The notes under the pieces were generated by a model that was given only the letters and a program-made list of their open reading frames with translations, did not search any database and was not told the DNA's origin. The position numbers were made by a program, and so were the translations under genes. Shown here in pieces: positions 34,455-47,207 of a stretch of 64,000 nucleotides of DNA. Origin of the DNA: Combretum micranthum (Eukaryota > Streptophyta > Magnoliopsida > Myrtales > Combretaceae); NCBI GenBank assembly GCA_024138025.1, contig JAMXBD010001396.1, positions 1-64,000 on the forward strand, read 5' to 3'. Within the stretch, counting starts at the first letter, position 1; every line of letters begins with the position of its first letter.

Positions 34455-36684
34455 TGTCACGCCTAAAAAAGGGGTCTAGTAGGATTAATCTAAAGTTATC
34501 ATACCACATGTGCATCAGTAATATGAGAATCGTCTTACAAGTCAAAGTTTACAAAACTCTATTTATTTATTATTATCCCCTACTTAGATGATACATATAC
34601 ATATAATGGTATTATGGGAAATTTAATTATGTAATCTAATTTTCCACATTCCACAAGATCACAGAAAATCGGTATTCCCTACAAATAGTGAAATTAGGTA
34701 GCAACAAACTAAAAACAAGATCTTAATTGTTCATACAAGTTTATCAAATTTTGTATTCTAAGTTTATCATAACCTACGTTTATAACTTTAATAAAGTATG
34801 TTAGAGAAGCACTCTTCACACATTCTTAACCTGATTCCAGCTAATATGATACCTGCATAAAAACTATTGGGGGGTGAGCGAACCACGGGCTCAGTGAGAT
34901 AACATGATCAAACCACACAAGTCATAACAAACAAGTTTAATTAGCAAGCATATGTTATGCAACAATCAACCATATGAGCAAGTACAAGTTTGGATATCCA
35001 GAATCCAAACAGGATGTAGATTTATGCTCTTTCATCGGGTTGGAAGAAAGCCATTACAAGCGATATACCGTGGCAAGGAGAATTAGAAAACCAAGGAAAA
35101 ATTAGTACATAAACTCTCACAAATTAGTTTTAAAAATTTCACTCTTATCCTTGGAACAAAGAAACACTATTAAGTATTAGCTATTTCGTGTTGATAGCAC
35201 AAACAATATTCTTTCGATACTAATTAGTTCCCGTAGAATAGAACAGAACAAAGCTACTCCTAGAAGAACCAGGAAAATATCATCTAGAAAAACCAGGCGC
35301 ATCATCAGAGAACCGAAATGCTAATACGAGCAGAGTCATCACTTCTTTAAAAATGCAGAATATGTGTATGATGTAATGCATGTCCATTTTCATTTATGGT
35401 ATCAATACTTTTTTGTCAAATTTAAAGTGATCATATAATTCATAGACAATATCAACATGCTTCATACAGTAATTATCACACAATAGAATTATCACTTAGA
35501 ATAAGATAATTTGAACTTCAAGCATACACCAAACATCATGCAATATACCCAATCTCGCATGCATATCAATTGAATATATTATTACAAATGCAGTTATACT
35601 ACAAGCATAAGTAATGTGATAAGATCAAAGTTATTCACATATTATCCTTGCTAATTTGTCGTAGTAAGCTACTGGAATTCCAAGAACTTGTTGTAATTTT
35701 CCTATAAAATGAGATAGTAGCTATTTAATATTATACTATTATTCATAACGCTTTTGGTTACACTTTTTGTGTCCTAAATTTAAGTTTCACTCTTTTTAAT
35801 TCACTTTGTTTTCTTAGGTAGGAGTTTCAAATTTTATAAAGCTTAGTCCTTATTTGACATTGTTAGAAAATTCATCTAGACATATTTTCTGCAAGAGAAG
35901 TCTTCCTAAAATTATAGGTACTAATTTTAATTATATAATTTTAGACTAGGTCTATTATTTTCATTTTAACTCCATTTTAGCGTATGATTAGGCATTTAAA
36001 TAACTTATTTTGAGTGGTGCATGATAGTTGACTTAATTTTGTTAATCTGTAAATTTTATTTATTCTATGAGTACCGATAATTGTCATAGAATATTTTAAG
36101 TCTTGTTTTGCTTTATAATTTTATTATTAAGTTTTTATTTATTTATACAGTCATTTTAATATGTCTATCTTAAGATAATTGGTATTTAGTATTTATTATT
36201 TATTATTTATTATTTATTTCATTTTGCTTATCTTGATCTTAATTTGATATCTATATTTATATCTAAGGGGTTTTCTTTGTCCTTTAAGTTCTACATCCTT
36301 TGGTAGTAGATTTTTATTTATTGTTTATTTGTTTGTCAATCTTATCTACTTTTTAAGTCAATATTTTTATTATTTAAGGTCATATTCTAGTATATAGTCC
36401 TTTAACATATTTGTAAGCTAATAGAATCAAATATATATATACCAAATATAAATTAAGATTTATTAAATTTTAATAAAATTATATATTTTTTTAATAAACA
36501 TATAACCATGATATGTGGAACTCATCCTTACAAGTTCAATTTAATTATCGTGTTAAAATAAAAATGAAAATGGAATTTTACGTTCTGCACTAAGGGTTGC
36601 AGGGGCTATACTGAAAGGAGGGAATACTAACCCCGCCTTCTACCCTACCAGCGCTCGGGGAAGGGATGACGTCATTTGCTCTCT

Positions 36685-36721
36685 ACCCTTCCTTCTGCAC
36701 TATTTGTGCTGAAGGAGGGGT
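36685..36721. repeat. Short hairpin in a GC-rich island
   Basis: ACCCTTCCTTCTGCAC (36685-36700) pairs with GTGCTGAAGGAGGGGT (36706-36721) at 14 of 16 positions across a 5-base loop. It sits in an unusually GC-rich 150-bp patch (36590-36735) of an otherwise AT-rich LTR-like region. Confidence 0.6.
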
Positions 36722-36931
36722 GAATTGTCTTGTTTCCTTGCTTAATTCTAAGGGATGATTTATACTTAATATGTCCTATTGGACTCCTTGTTAAGTGTCT
36801 AAAGTCATTTTTTTTTTTTGTTAAGTTTCTTCCTCCATATCATGTCCTAGATGCATTAAGCAAGTTTTAAGTTAATTTTGTTATGGTCTAAATATGGTTT
36901 GTAGCTACTCTTAGTAAGTTTTTGTTTTTGT

Positions 36932-37410
36932 GATATCTCGATCGTTTTTAATCTGATTTCGGCATATAAATAGTCAATTTGATAGTACTCTTCGAGTACT
37001 TTCTATTTATGGTGTTATTTTCAAGAAATAAAATTTGTAAGATTTTTAAATTTATAATTCAAATCTACAATTTTCGAGTGAAACATGACGGCTCTAACTA
37101 CAATTTGTTTTATCATATCTAATTCATTTCTAACCTGTTTTTTATGAATAAATAATCGTTTTCATAAGATTTTTCAAGTACAATCCATTGGTGATGTTGT
37201 TTTCACTAAACAAGATCTCTAAGGTGATGAAAAATACAAGGACAGCTCTGTACCTCATGAAAATCTAACAGCAACTTAAGAAATTGTGTTTTTATGATAT
37301 CTAATTCATTTCTTATCCATTTTTAACAAATGAGTAGTCGATTTCATAGGATTTCTCGTGTTCTTTCCATTGGTGGGGTCATTTTTGGCTTAGGAAAAAC
37401 ATATCAATAT
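36932..37410. repeat. Three-unit tandem repeat, period about 182 bp
   Basis: Starts at 36932, 37114 and 37295. Each runs '(g/c)atatct.(a/g)attc.ttt', 'aataa/gagtagtc.attt', then 'ccattggtg..gt.attttc/tggc'. Units two and three are closest. Non-coding, inside the LTR-like region. Confidence 0.7.
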
Positions 37411-39949
37411 AGTTTAATCCTTTTGTTCAACGTGTTTCCATAGTTCACTTAATGAACTTGTTTTGATTTTCTTCTCTTTTTGATCCGAATTTATCAAAAC
37501 TTAAAGTTCTAAGTTCTCATGTTGTTGTTTTTCGTATTCTTTGACAGCCATGAATCCTTAACACAATAAAAAATCAATTATTCAACTTGAAATCATCATC
37601 TATCCATCTCAAACATAGCAGCAACTTCCATTGTATCTCAACTTATCATCTTCCTAACTTCTAGTAATTGAACATAATGTAAACTTAATAGTGTAATGGT
37701 TCTTACCTTGGTTGGATGGTGGGATATAACTAGCTTTCTCTCTTGTTCTAACCTAAATTTCCTATGTTAAAAGATAATAAAATGAGTAGTTATAAGTTTT
37801 AGAAATGAACTAGCTAAACTACTTCATTCTTACCTCTAGTTTTTGGATCTTTGAAACCTTGGTGAAGGTAAGAAAATTGTAGTCTGAATTTCCTTTGGTT
37901 GGTTATTGCTTTTTGTAGGGTAGAAGAGGGTCTAATTGTAGTGCTTTGTGTGGCTAAGGAGTAAGTATTAAATCATGTTTTAAAGCAAGAAAAACAAGGC
38001 TATGGGTGCTCTATTTTTTGGGTCTGTCATGTTGGTTTTTGAAGAGGAAAAATGGAATTGTTTGAGTGGATTGGGGCATCTGATTTTTGGGTCACTAGTT
38101 GAGGTTCAATTGTGTTTGTCCTAGTGTTAAATACTACTTATTTATATGCATCAAAGAAGGTTTTAAATGTAGTATATAAGGAATATTTTGGGGACATGAA
38201 AACAAAGCATATGCGTTATTGTTCATCTAAAATTTTGCAGCATTAAAGTCGGTGTTTGGTGTGTGTTTCTCATCAGATTTATAAGTCAATAATTGACTAC
38301 TTGGGTGAAATTTAGTGGAGTGCCATTGGTTGTTATTTGGTCAAGTTTTTTCAACCTTGGTGAGCTAAATCTTAGGCTAATCTCAGTAGATGTGTCTTGT
38401 GTTTGTGTACTCTGTGTGTCTCCTTGCTACAACTGTTCCACGGGAAATCTAGGAGGAATTCTTCACGCTTCAGCTTGGATTTTGGAGTTTCAAAGCTTCA
38501 TTAATGCAAGAGCTTAGTTGGTATGCTGTGATTTGTTACTTAGTCTTTTTCAAGTTGACTTTAAGTTGTTCAAATTGTACAAATTAGATATGTTGGTAGC
38601 GTGATTTTCCCCAAGTAGTAGCATCCAAAGAAAATGAAATTTTCTCACGAGTAGCTTATCTTAATTTAAAATTTCAATTGTTTATTTGTTTATCTAAATT
38701 TCTAAATTATCTAATACACTTTACGCATATTTAAATATCAGTTATTTCTAAAAGTTATCTAAAACTACTACAAATTCTTTAGATTATTTATAAGTTCAAA
38801 TTTTGAATTTAAAGTTTATGCGTTAAGTATTGTCTTACACAATTAAGATTTTCTAGACTTGGTAGGCTAAATTAGGATTTTAGTTCCTATAAGCTTAGAA
38901 TTTCCTAACAGGATCAATGGTACAATCCAAGTATTTATTTGAAGTCTAGTTTATTAGTTATAGATCTGTTTTCGTTCTCATTGCAAATTTATAATCCTAG
39001 CGATTCATTTTTTGGTTATCAATTTATAATCCATAGGTTCTATAAATAGATTTTCTTTTATTGGCTTTGAAATTTAGGCTACTTTTCATTATATCTTGAG
39101 TTATTGGCTCAAGATACGAAAGCTTGTCTTTTATATCAATTAGGGTTAAAATATTTTCTATTCAGGTTTTTAGATTATAAGTGAGCTTATTACTACTCAA
39201 AGGTTCATTTTTAAGATTTTTATCAAGTCATAAGATTAATATTTATTTTACATTTGCTGCTCTGTTCATTTTACTAGTTATAAAAATTCTCGAGGTTATA
39301 AGGTTAAATCATGATTTTATTTTTTGTAGTCTCAAAATTTTCTAACTGAAATATCAGTCTAATTCAAATATTTAATTAAGGTTTAGATTCTTAGTTTTTT
39401 ATCAGTTTTTTATCTTTTCACGTATTTTCTAATTCTATTTATTCATCTTTAAACTATCTTTTTATAACCAGTAGGTTATAAAAATTAATCGTCTTTTATT
39501 GTAATTGAAATTTAAGGTCAACTATGGTTATTTGTTGAATTATTGATTCATATCACAGAATATTATCTTTTACTGTTTAGGAATTACTTATCTTAACTAT
39601 TAATAATAGTAAATTTTCTAATGCTATTTGATAGTTTTATAATACTAAAGATGATTTAATAATCATTGTATTATGATTAGAGTCTCATTTTTCTAAATAT
39701 TAAACTCCAGTATCGATCATTATTTGTTTATACTTTAATAATTTTAATTCGTGAAAGAAAATTAGGAGTGATTTTTTTTTTTATACTTTTATTATCACTC
39801 TTTACAATTCTATATTTCATTTTAATATATATTATAATCGGGTTATATAAAATTAGGATAATTAAATTCGTCATGCATTCATCAAATGTTTCTTAAGTGA
39901 GAAAAGGTATTTGATAAGGTCGATAGTATCGCAGCATTGTAGTGACAAA

Positions 39950-40620
39950 TGTCCCAAATGTTTATATGTACAATTTTGATTTTCAACCATCTAATGTAGA
40001 GGATATAGAAGATGATACCAATGATCAATCTCCAATCAACTCGCAAAATTCACCAGAACAAACCCCTCAAGGTTATAAAGAAATCTCTTTACTTCGGAGG
40101 AAAAAATGTGGATTTAGCCATTATTGAGTTGGCTCTTATTGTTAAATTATATGGTTATTCTCTAGTTTATTAAATGTTGCTATCAAAATTAAAAGATTTT
40201 TGTTTTTATGATTATTTTAAAAATGAAGACAATTACAATAGAATTATCAAAGGTGGTTCCTAATTTACAAATGACCAATTCTTAACAATTAGAAAATGGG
40301 AACTGAATTTTTTAGTCTCTATTGCATCATTTAATTCTATGGTTGTATGGGTTCAAGTGAATGAACTACCACATGAGCAATTTGAAATATTGGTGAGTGG
40401 ATTGGCTTGATTCTTCGAATTAATGCCTACATAATGCATGCAGAATGTGGTCATTTAACTCGTTTTTGTGTGCAATTAAACTCAAATGAACCTTTGATAC
40501 ATATTGCTATCATTTGCAATCACCTTGACATATTACAATAGGATGATATTTGAAATCTTTGTGTTAAGTGTTGTGCTATCGGTCACACATCTCTATGTTC
40601 TTCGCCTACACAAAGTTTTG
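39950..40620 (+). pseudogene. LINE ORF1 remnant (DUF4283, CCHC-like knuckle)
   Basis: Bases 40230-40420 encode NDQFLTIRKWELNF and MVVWVQVNELPHEQFEIL, the 'W.p.F...VWVR.P.LP.e....iL' core of DUF4283. After a frame change come GLILRINAY and GHLTRFCVQLNSNEPL ('iG..i.id..t...rg.faR.Cv.id...pL'). A knuckle-like CVKCCAIGHTSLC is encoded at about 40563-40602, with one residue fewer than the usual spacing. Upstream, 39942-40127 is an acidic frame that may be the N-terminal spacer. ORF1 proteins bind the LINE RNA. Confidence 0.75.
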
Positions 40621-42199
40621 AACATAATAGGGGGAGAATTTCTTTGAAGGAATAGTCACAAAATGCACATATTGAATAACCTATTAACATGCAATTGGAA
40701 AAAAATATACTAAACAAGTAAAGTCAAATGAATGTGTGTTAGAGAAAGACCTTATTATAGAGATCAAAAAGATAAGGATCTAAATAGCAATACAAAGGAT
40801 GAGCATGGTGATGGGTGTTGGTAAAACGTAAAAGACATCCACTAAAAGGAAAAAAAAAAAAAGATAATAAACCACTGGCAAATAAAGAGCACACATCATG
40901 TGCTACCCACAGTTAATAATGAATATTATTATAAATATCATGTATGAGCATATTGTGAATCCGAAAGAATATAGAAAGTGGAGGCAGATACTTAGGAACT
41001 CACATTTTAATGGTGATACGGCATGTTTAGAAGACACATGTCTTAAAGAAGCATCAAATCATAATCAAAATAAATATGAGTGTATCCCCAAAGGATCTCC
41101 ATTTACCCACTTCAAATTTCTCTATAAATGAACAATCACAACCGTCATCTCAATTCCATGCCACTAATTCTTCATCATCTACATGAGAAAAAAAGTCCAC
41201 TTGTTTGAAAGTATAAGCACATAACAAAGGAAAAGGTGGATAAAAAATGTGTACTAACATTCAATATCCAAATTCGTCATTAACATCTAGTGTTCCTTAG
41301 ATAGATCTTGGGTTTCAAATTTTCAATATGAAATCAATTACAACTAGATATCAAGTTAGTGAGCCTAAAAGAGATTCAACTTCTCAAGATGATATCATGT
41401 TCAAGGACTAAATTACATGGATCCATGTAACCATCTCAGGAGCAGAAGGAACATCATATGTGACCTAAAAAAGATCAACAAGTGTTGCCAATCAAAGAGT
41501 TTATTATGCTAGTACCAGTCTTTCTAGACTATAATTTCATGCACTCATTTCTTCCCATGCACAATGAGAAGACACTCAAACTTATAGTGTTTCAAAATCT
41601 CTAGCAAGCAACATAAGTGCTCCACCATATGTCATGTTAATGGCATTATGAATAGAAAAAGGCATCTCGAGATCATTCCTATTCCTAAATAGGGAGGAGT
41701 CGATGTACTTATTGGATAGTAATTATCGCTTATGAACATTATTTTGAACTTATGGTAATTACCTTAACAGGGTCAAAGTATAATATTATCGATTTTTATT
41801 CTACCAAACGAAAAACTCTATTATGTTTAATTTTGTATGTGCAATTTATGTTTTAGCCTGGAATACCATATGTTTAAATTCACAAATAAATATGGATGTT
41901 GTTATGAATACACTCACTAATCTCATGCTTGACTTGATTATCCAAATGGAGACTATGCTAAATCATGCTAGCGTTGATCTTTTCTTGACGTAATTACAAT
42001 TGAATTCTTATAAACGTTTGGAGTGAAATTGGCAAAGTGGAGGAATGATGTTATGGCATAAGGTGGTATTAGATATTGACTTTATCAAAAAACAAACCAT
42101 GAGATGCATGCTATGGTTTAGGTCAGCAATCTTAACTCTTCATTCTTTTATTCGTTTTTTTTTTTCGTATTTATGGGCCAACAAAAGTATAATATAAAA

Positions 42200-42330
42200 A
42201 ATTATTATGGGACAGTCTTCTTGATACATACATAGATGTCGTCCATGATTGATTATAGAAGACTTTAATGATATTATACATAAAGTGAAAAATTGGGGGT
42301 GGAAGGGTAGGGTAGTCTGCTTAAGAAGTC
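42200..42330 (+). pseudogene. LINE ORF2 endonuclease motif
   Basis: From 42243 the frame reads P-stop-LIIEDFNDII, aligned with the APE-type endonuclease motif 'PWlliGDFNe'. The Trp codon has become TGA, while the catalytic D and N of DFN are kept. The rest of the domain, about 41700-42240, is too eroded to trace. Confidence 0.65.
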
Positions 42331-43239
42331 TCGCGAAAATAAATATAATGATTGTATGTGTTGTTTCTCGGTATATTTGGACAAATAGGTAGTAACTTCC
42401 AATATTAATTCAGTCAAGATTAGATCGAGAGTAGGTAAACCAAGCTAGGAGATATATTTATCTAGAGGCCAAGTTATATCATAAGCAAAAATGGTCATCT
42501 GACTACTATGTAATTTAAAAAAAACCGTCCTTATCCTACTAAAAATGTTCAGAATAGAGTATTTTGTTTCCAACCAATATGGTTTGATGACTCCACTTGT
42601 ATGTCACCAATCCAACAAATATGGGAAGATTGTAATAATTCATGAATTGGTATAATACAAAAATCACCAATAAAATTCAAAGTCTAGAATAAATGAGTGT
42701 TTGGCATTATCAAGAAATAAAAAAGAAAATTGCTAAAACAAATGAGTCTACAAATAAGGGTTTATCCCTTTATTTGACTAGGGATTTGGTAGCGTAGGAA
42801 AAAGGATTGTAGATGTAAGTTAAATAAAATGCTAAAGAGAGAAGAAGCACTATGGAGAATGATCCCAAGGGAAAAATAGATTATAAAGGGGAAAAGAATC
42901 ACTAAATATTATTGTGATCTAATAAAAAAAATGAAAGATCTAAGAATAGAATTTTAACAATTAAAAATAATGTAGGAGAGCAAAAGTTTGAACTATGAAA
43001 ATTCAATAAATATGTACAAAGTACTTTAAGGAGTTATTTACTTTTAGAGAAAAAAAAAAAAAAAAAGAAAGAAAGAAAAAACAAGGGGGACTTCATAACC
43101 CTTTGCCTTTAAATGTGGGGTTGTGGCTTAAGCAATGAGAAAAATGAAAATCTTCCTAAACAAATTAATAATGGTGAAATATTGGTCCATGATAGGAGAG
43201 TGTGTGATTTAGAAAATTCAAAGCAACTTCTAGAAATTC

Positions 43240-43930
43240 CTAAATATATAAATCAAATACAACTTAGTTCTTAATCGTATAGCTACGGGAGCAAAATCAG
43301 TATACCACAATAGGCCCATTAGACTTCACACTCACTTAGACGACCCAATTCATCCAGCTCAAGTAAGCTTCATTTCACATAGTAAAGCTACTAATAATAT
43401 TATTCTTATGGATCAGGTATTACGTGGTCTACATAAGAGAAAAATCTTAAATAAATGGATGTTACTAAAAAATTATCTAGGGAAAGATTATGATGTATTG
43501 GATTGGAAATATATGCATTAACTACTTTAAACTTTCCTCGGTGATGGATACAGTCAATTAATAGTTGCATTTCGACTACTATCATTGAAGTAATGAAAAA
43601 TGGTATGATTGCTAACAATTTTAAACCAAGTTATGGCTTAAGATAGGGGAATCCTTCATCGCATTATCTTTTTATAATGAAATTAAAGTTTTTAATCAAA
43701 TGATTGAATATGCAGCTCAATTTTAGGCCATAAACTACGAATGTGCATGTGATGATGCGAGCATTATCTCCTTTCGAGGAGGAATGAGGTCAATCAATAA
43801 ATATGGAGATATCTACATTTCTATTCTTCGAAAAATATGACATAAATTGAAAAAGATGAACTCTAAGCAATTATCTCTTTCAAAGAGATTAGACAGTTTG
43901 GAAAATATCTTGGTTTTATGCTAGATAATA
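43240..43930 (+). pseudogene. LINE ORF2 reverse transcriptase remnant
   Basis: The L1 RT order is visible: PIHPAQVSFISHSKATNNIIL ('tQ.aFv.gR.i.DNil'), then WMLLKNYLGKDYDVLDW (from 'm..KiDleKAYDrl.W'), then NFKPSYGLR-stop-GNPSSHYLF ('f..srGlrQGdPlSPyLF') at about 43620-43680. Near 43880-43925 comes ISFKEIRQFGKYLGF ('...GkYLG'). The catalytic Asp of the K-D-L-E-K-A-Y-D block is changed (KNYLGKDYD), and the ADD box is not clearly recognisable. Dead. Confidence 0.85.
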
Positions 43931-44745
43931 GGTTAAAGGGATAATGTCATAAATGGTACCTAAAACTTTAATAAAATATGTAATTAGGTATCTAAATTTT
44001 GAAAATGATCAATTTAGTATCTGAACTTTGAAATTAATCAATTTGATACTTGAAAAACTTTGAAATTGACAAATGTAGTACTTGAAATAACTTGATAAAG
44101 ATACCATTATTGTATTTTTTTTAAATACAAAATTTATCGATTTTAAAGTTTAGATACTAAATTGATCAATTTTAGTTACTACTTATATAGAAAGGATATC
44201 AAACTTCTCCTAGATTCATATCCAACAAGTCCCTCAATCAGGTTGTTGATAAATTGATGAGATAGGCTTAAAGTATGGAGGAATCCTATGTTTTTTCTTT
44301 TTCTTTTTCATTTTTTTTTTTTTGAAGATCCTTCAATTTCTATAACATCTTTGTCGCAGGAAGATAATGTTTCTTTTGGTTTATATAGAAACTATCGATT
44401 TAGCTTAATTAGATCACATGGCAACTATGTGTATAGGGTATACTTGCAATGTTTGTATGTTTTTATTTTTTGAAAGCTTAACTTCACGGTAAATAAGTAA
44501 TTGAATAATCATGTGCTTTCTATTAATCACTTTAATATAATTTCGTACTTTCTAAAAGGAAAGAAAAAGAAATAATAGTTAAACACAAAAAAAAATAAAT
44601 TTGTCCATTCTAAAAACATCTAATAAATTATTATCCTAATTACATACCACCATTTGAAATAAGTAAATTAAACTTGGACTTTTTTTGACATTGTTTGGCA
44701 CTTTTCGAACAAATAATAGCTCTAGAGGTTATCATCTGATGTTTT
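43931..44745. other. AT-rich DNA between LINE and gypsy element
   Basis: 43950-44160 has repeated 'aactttgaaat' and 'gatcaatttagta' strings, suggesting a small degenerate repeat. No gene seen. Confidence 0.35.
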
Positions 44746-44750
44746 AGATT
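44746..44750. repeat. Target site duplication AGATT (left)
   Basis: An identical AGATT lies at 57018-57022 just outside the 3' LTR, giving a perfect 5-bp duplication across 12.3 kb. This fixes both ends of the gypsy element. Confidence 0.85.
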
Positions 44751-45143
44751 TGATACGGACAACATAGTAAACACATATTTGAACAAGAGAGAGTCATTTA
44801 AGAAGGAGAGGAGAAAGCAGCACTAAGCCACCCTTATACCGCCAGCCTTGGAAGATACGTCGTTGATATTGAAGGTTACAGTGCCAGCGTTGGAGCCGGC
44901 CTACATTGCTCCAGTTTCGTCTTTAGGCCGTAAGCTTTTACTTCTTGTTTATCTTTTAGGGTTTTCCATTTAATAATATAAATACTCCTTTAAACTTCTC
45001 ATTCTTTTTAGAACTTATCATATACTTTTGAAATCCAAAATTAAGTGAAGTTTCTCTTTAAGATTGCATCCTCTACAATTGTTGTGTGATTTAAATCGCT
45101 CAATGAATGTTCTAGTTTGTGTTTATGCTAACTCATTGCCTCA
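44751..45143 (+). repeat. 5' LTR of gypsy element
   Basis: It begins TGATACGGAC and aligns throughout with 56628-57017. Differences at the start are almost all transitions. It contains 'gccagcgttggagccggcc' and a TATA-like 'aatataaatac' at about 44975-44985 as candidate promoter. It ends in ..TCA, not a perfect CA-boundary consensus but fixed by the target duplication. Confidence 0.88.
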
Positions 45144-45146
45144 AAG

Positions 45147-45161
45147 TAGTATTAGAGCAGG
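45147..45161 (+). other. Primer binding site, initiator Met-tRNA type
   Basis: TAGTATTAGAGCAGG sits 3 bases after the LTR. It matches the plant Met-tRNA primer site TGGTATCAGAGCAGG with two transitions. Confidence 0.8.
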
Positions 45162-45263
45162 AAAGTTCATGTGGAGATGTCAGAAGGCAATCACGTCCCG
45201 GATGTTGGGCAGTATTGGACAATGTGGATCAAAGAATACGACATTTCAACTAGCGTCTTGAAG

Positions 45264-46330
45264 ATTTGATTGAGCATTTCGACATGATGAGACCTTATAC
45301 CAACAGAGATAGGGATATTAGTGGGAGAAGACCAAGGGTAAGAGATGCTCACGGTGATCCGATCAATTGACTTGTAGTTGTGAATCGAAGAGCTCATAAT
45401 TTTGATGGGGAATTCGATGAGAAAGATAGCATTTTGTTTGAAGAAAAGCAACCGCAGAGGAGAGGCGGTGATCGTGGTGGTAGATACCAAAGGGGCTATT
45501 GTGTGTACAATCAAGGAGACGATGATGATTTCTGCCTAAAGGTAGATATCCCTAGCTTTAATGATAATCTCAATGTTGAAGAATTCATAGATTAGCTAGC
45601 TGAAGTGGATAGTTTTTTCGATTACATCGAGATTCCTAAAGAGTATCGAGTTAGGTTGGTAACATGTCAGAGTAGGGCCTCTTTCTCATTGATCAGTTCA
45701 CCTCTGTTCTATTGAAAGGTCTCCATTCCTACGACGGTTTTGTCAACGAACGCGTCTCGGGCTATATTGACGCTTTAATAGGAGATAGTAAGAGGGTAAG
45801 CAACCTGTACGGACGTAGTTCCGTATGAAACAATGGAAGGAAAGAGATTTCTTACCACCTGATTACGAGTATATTCTTTTCTAATAGTATAAGCATTGTT
45901 AACAAGGATAACATTCAGTTCATGACTACACAACTGAATTAATGAGACTAGCAAAATGAAATGATCTAAGAGAAAGTGAAGGCTAGCAAGTGGCGCGATA
46001 TATAGATGGCCTAAAGTTATAGATTAGAGATGAGATTAGTGTAAACATGCTGAGAAACTTAAGTGAAGTGAAGAACATGGCCCTTAGGCCAGAGATGATG
46101 TTACAGGAGAAGAGTACTAAGTTTGAGGGAACGATTAGTAGCAAAGTTATGATAGAAAAGAATAAGTGTTGAGGAAAAGCAAAGTGGAAGTGTTGAGAAG
46201 AGAGAGGATAAGGCTATAGGCAAGAAACATGTTAAGGTTAAGGATACTTAGAAACAAAAAAAATCCATATGCAAAGCCTATTTTGGGCAAGTGTTACAAG
46301 GGCACTTGTCGAACAAATGTCTAAATAGGA
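45264..46330 (+). pseudogene. Gypsy gag with zinc-knuckle remnant
   Basis: 45380-45670 encodes a charged Arg/Gly/Asp-rich segment, then KVDIPSFNDNLNVEEFID and LAEVDSFFDYIEIPKEYRVRLV, the start of the retrotransposon gag core. After an odd interval (45683-45775) it resumes with GKQPVRT and MKQWKERDFLPPDYEYIL. The knuckle region at about 46270-46320 shows GKCYK in one frame and QGHLSNKC in another, so a CX2CX4HX4C motif has been broken by a small deletion. Frames are interrupted repeatedly. Gag would package the RNA. Confidence 0.8.
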
Positions 46331-46479
46331 GAAGCATGAATATTGTTGAGAGAGATGAAGAGGTCTGCTGTGAGCCTGATCAAGAGGATAAGTACTATGA
46401 TAAGGATAAGGAGGAGGTTAAGCAAGCATATGTCATTAGGAAGCTGATGTTGGCACCCAAGCAGAAGGAGGATACCTAA

Positions 46480-46810
46480 CGACACCAGTTGTTTGGTATT
46501 AGGTGCACAATAGATGGGAAGGCAAGTGAACTAATAATTGATAGTGGAAGCTGTGAAAACATTATTGGTAGAGAGGTTGTGAAGCAGCTGTAGCTACCAA
46601 TGGAGAAACACCATAACCCATACATTATAGGATGGATTAAAAATAGCTAAGAGGATTGATATGAAAGAGAGGTGTAGAGTACCATTCTTAATACGCAAGT
46701 ATAAAGATGAGAAGTACTACGATGTATTTGATATGAAAGCATGTCATCTATTGTTTATGAGACCTTTGCAGTATGACGTAAATGCCTAATATCCAGGAAA
46801 GGAGAATGTG
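46480..46810 (+). pseudogene. Gypsy aspartic protease
   Basis: RHQLFGIRCTIDGKASELIID, then SGSCENIIGREVVKQL. The active-site D-S-G at about 46538-46546 is intact. Downstream blocks (HHNPYIIGWI and the later 'cHlLlgrPwqyD' equivalent) are present but broken by a frameshift and stops. Confidence 0.8.
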
Positions 46811-46831
46811 TACAGATTATAAAAAGGGGGT

Positions 46832-47207
46832 GTGAAGTATACTATGCCACCCTTAAAGGTAGCAAATTGTCCCAAGACCATCAAGGTAGAGGGATGCTCT
46901 TTTCTAACTATCACTCACTCAAAAAGAGAGATGGAGGAGGCCATTAAGGAGTTTAGAGTTGTGCACACGCTCACAGTGAAACAAGTCATGATAGTAGAGG
47001 GAGAGAATAGTGGTGGTACACTATGGGTAGTAAAAGAGGTGTTGGAGAAGTTCAGGAATGTACTGTCTGAAGACTTGCCAGAGGGACTACCACCTATGAG
47101 AGACATCCAAGATTAGATGGATTTGGTATGGTAAGCAAGTTTACGTAGCTTACCATACTATAGAATAAGTCCTAAGGAGACTAAGGCTTTATAGGAGAAA
47201 GTACAGC
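46832..47207 (+). pseudogene. Gypsy protease-RT linker and start of RT
   Basis: The 94-codon frame ends VVKEVLEKFRNVLSEDLPEGLPPMRDIQD, the conserved block just before gypsy RT. After one stop the sequence continues toward YRISPKETKAL and EKVQL, where it is cut by the nested element. The matching continuation (QLLQKGFIRESMS) appears at about 54160. Confidence 0.85.

Larger units (their letters stand above)
34455..39949 (+). mobile_element. Large LTR-like sequence (TGTCAC...GTGACA), possible solo LTR of a Ty3/gypsy chromovirus
   Basis: It begins TGTCACGCCTAAAAAAGGGG, a common plant gypsy LTR start, and 'ttgtaGTGACA' at 39939-39949 would give the matching inverted terminus. At 34850-34895, 'cctgcataaaaactattgggg', 'gtgagcgaacc' and 'gctcagtgag' match a segment common in Tekay/Del-like LTRs. 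37580-37730 resembles the 'catgaatccttaacac...ttaccttggttggat' part of those LTRs. There is no coding frame throughout. The flanks ttcat and aatgt do not match, so target duplication is not shown and the right end is uncertain. Confidence 0.45.
39950..43930 (+). mobile_element. L1-type LINE, decayed
   Basis: ORF1 (DUF4283 and a zinc knuckle, about 39950-40620) is followed by ORF2 endonuclease and reverse transcriptase remnants up to about 43930, all on the plus strand and with frequent stops. This is the plant L1 layout. No clear poly-A tail or target duplication was identified. 43930-44100 is a generic AT-rich tail. Confidence 0.85.
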
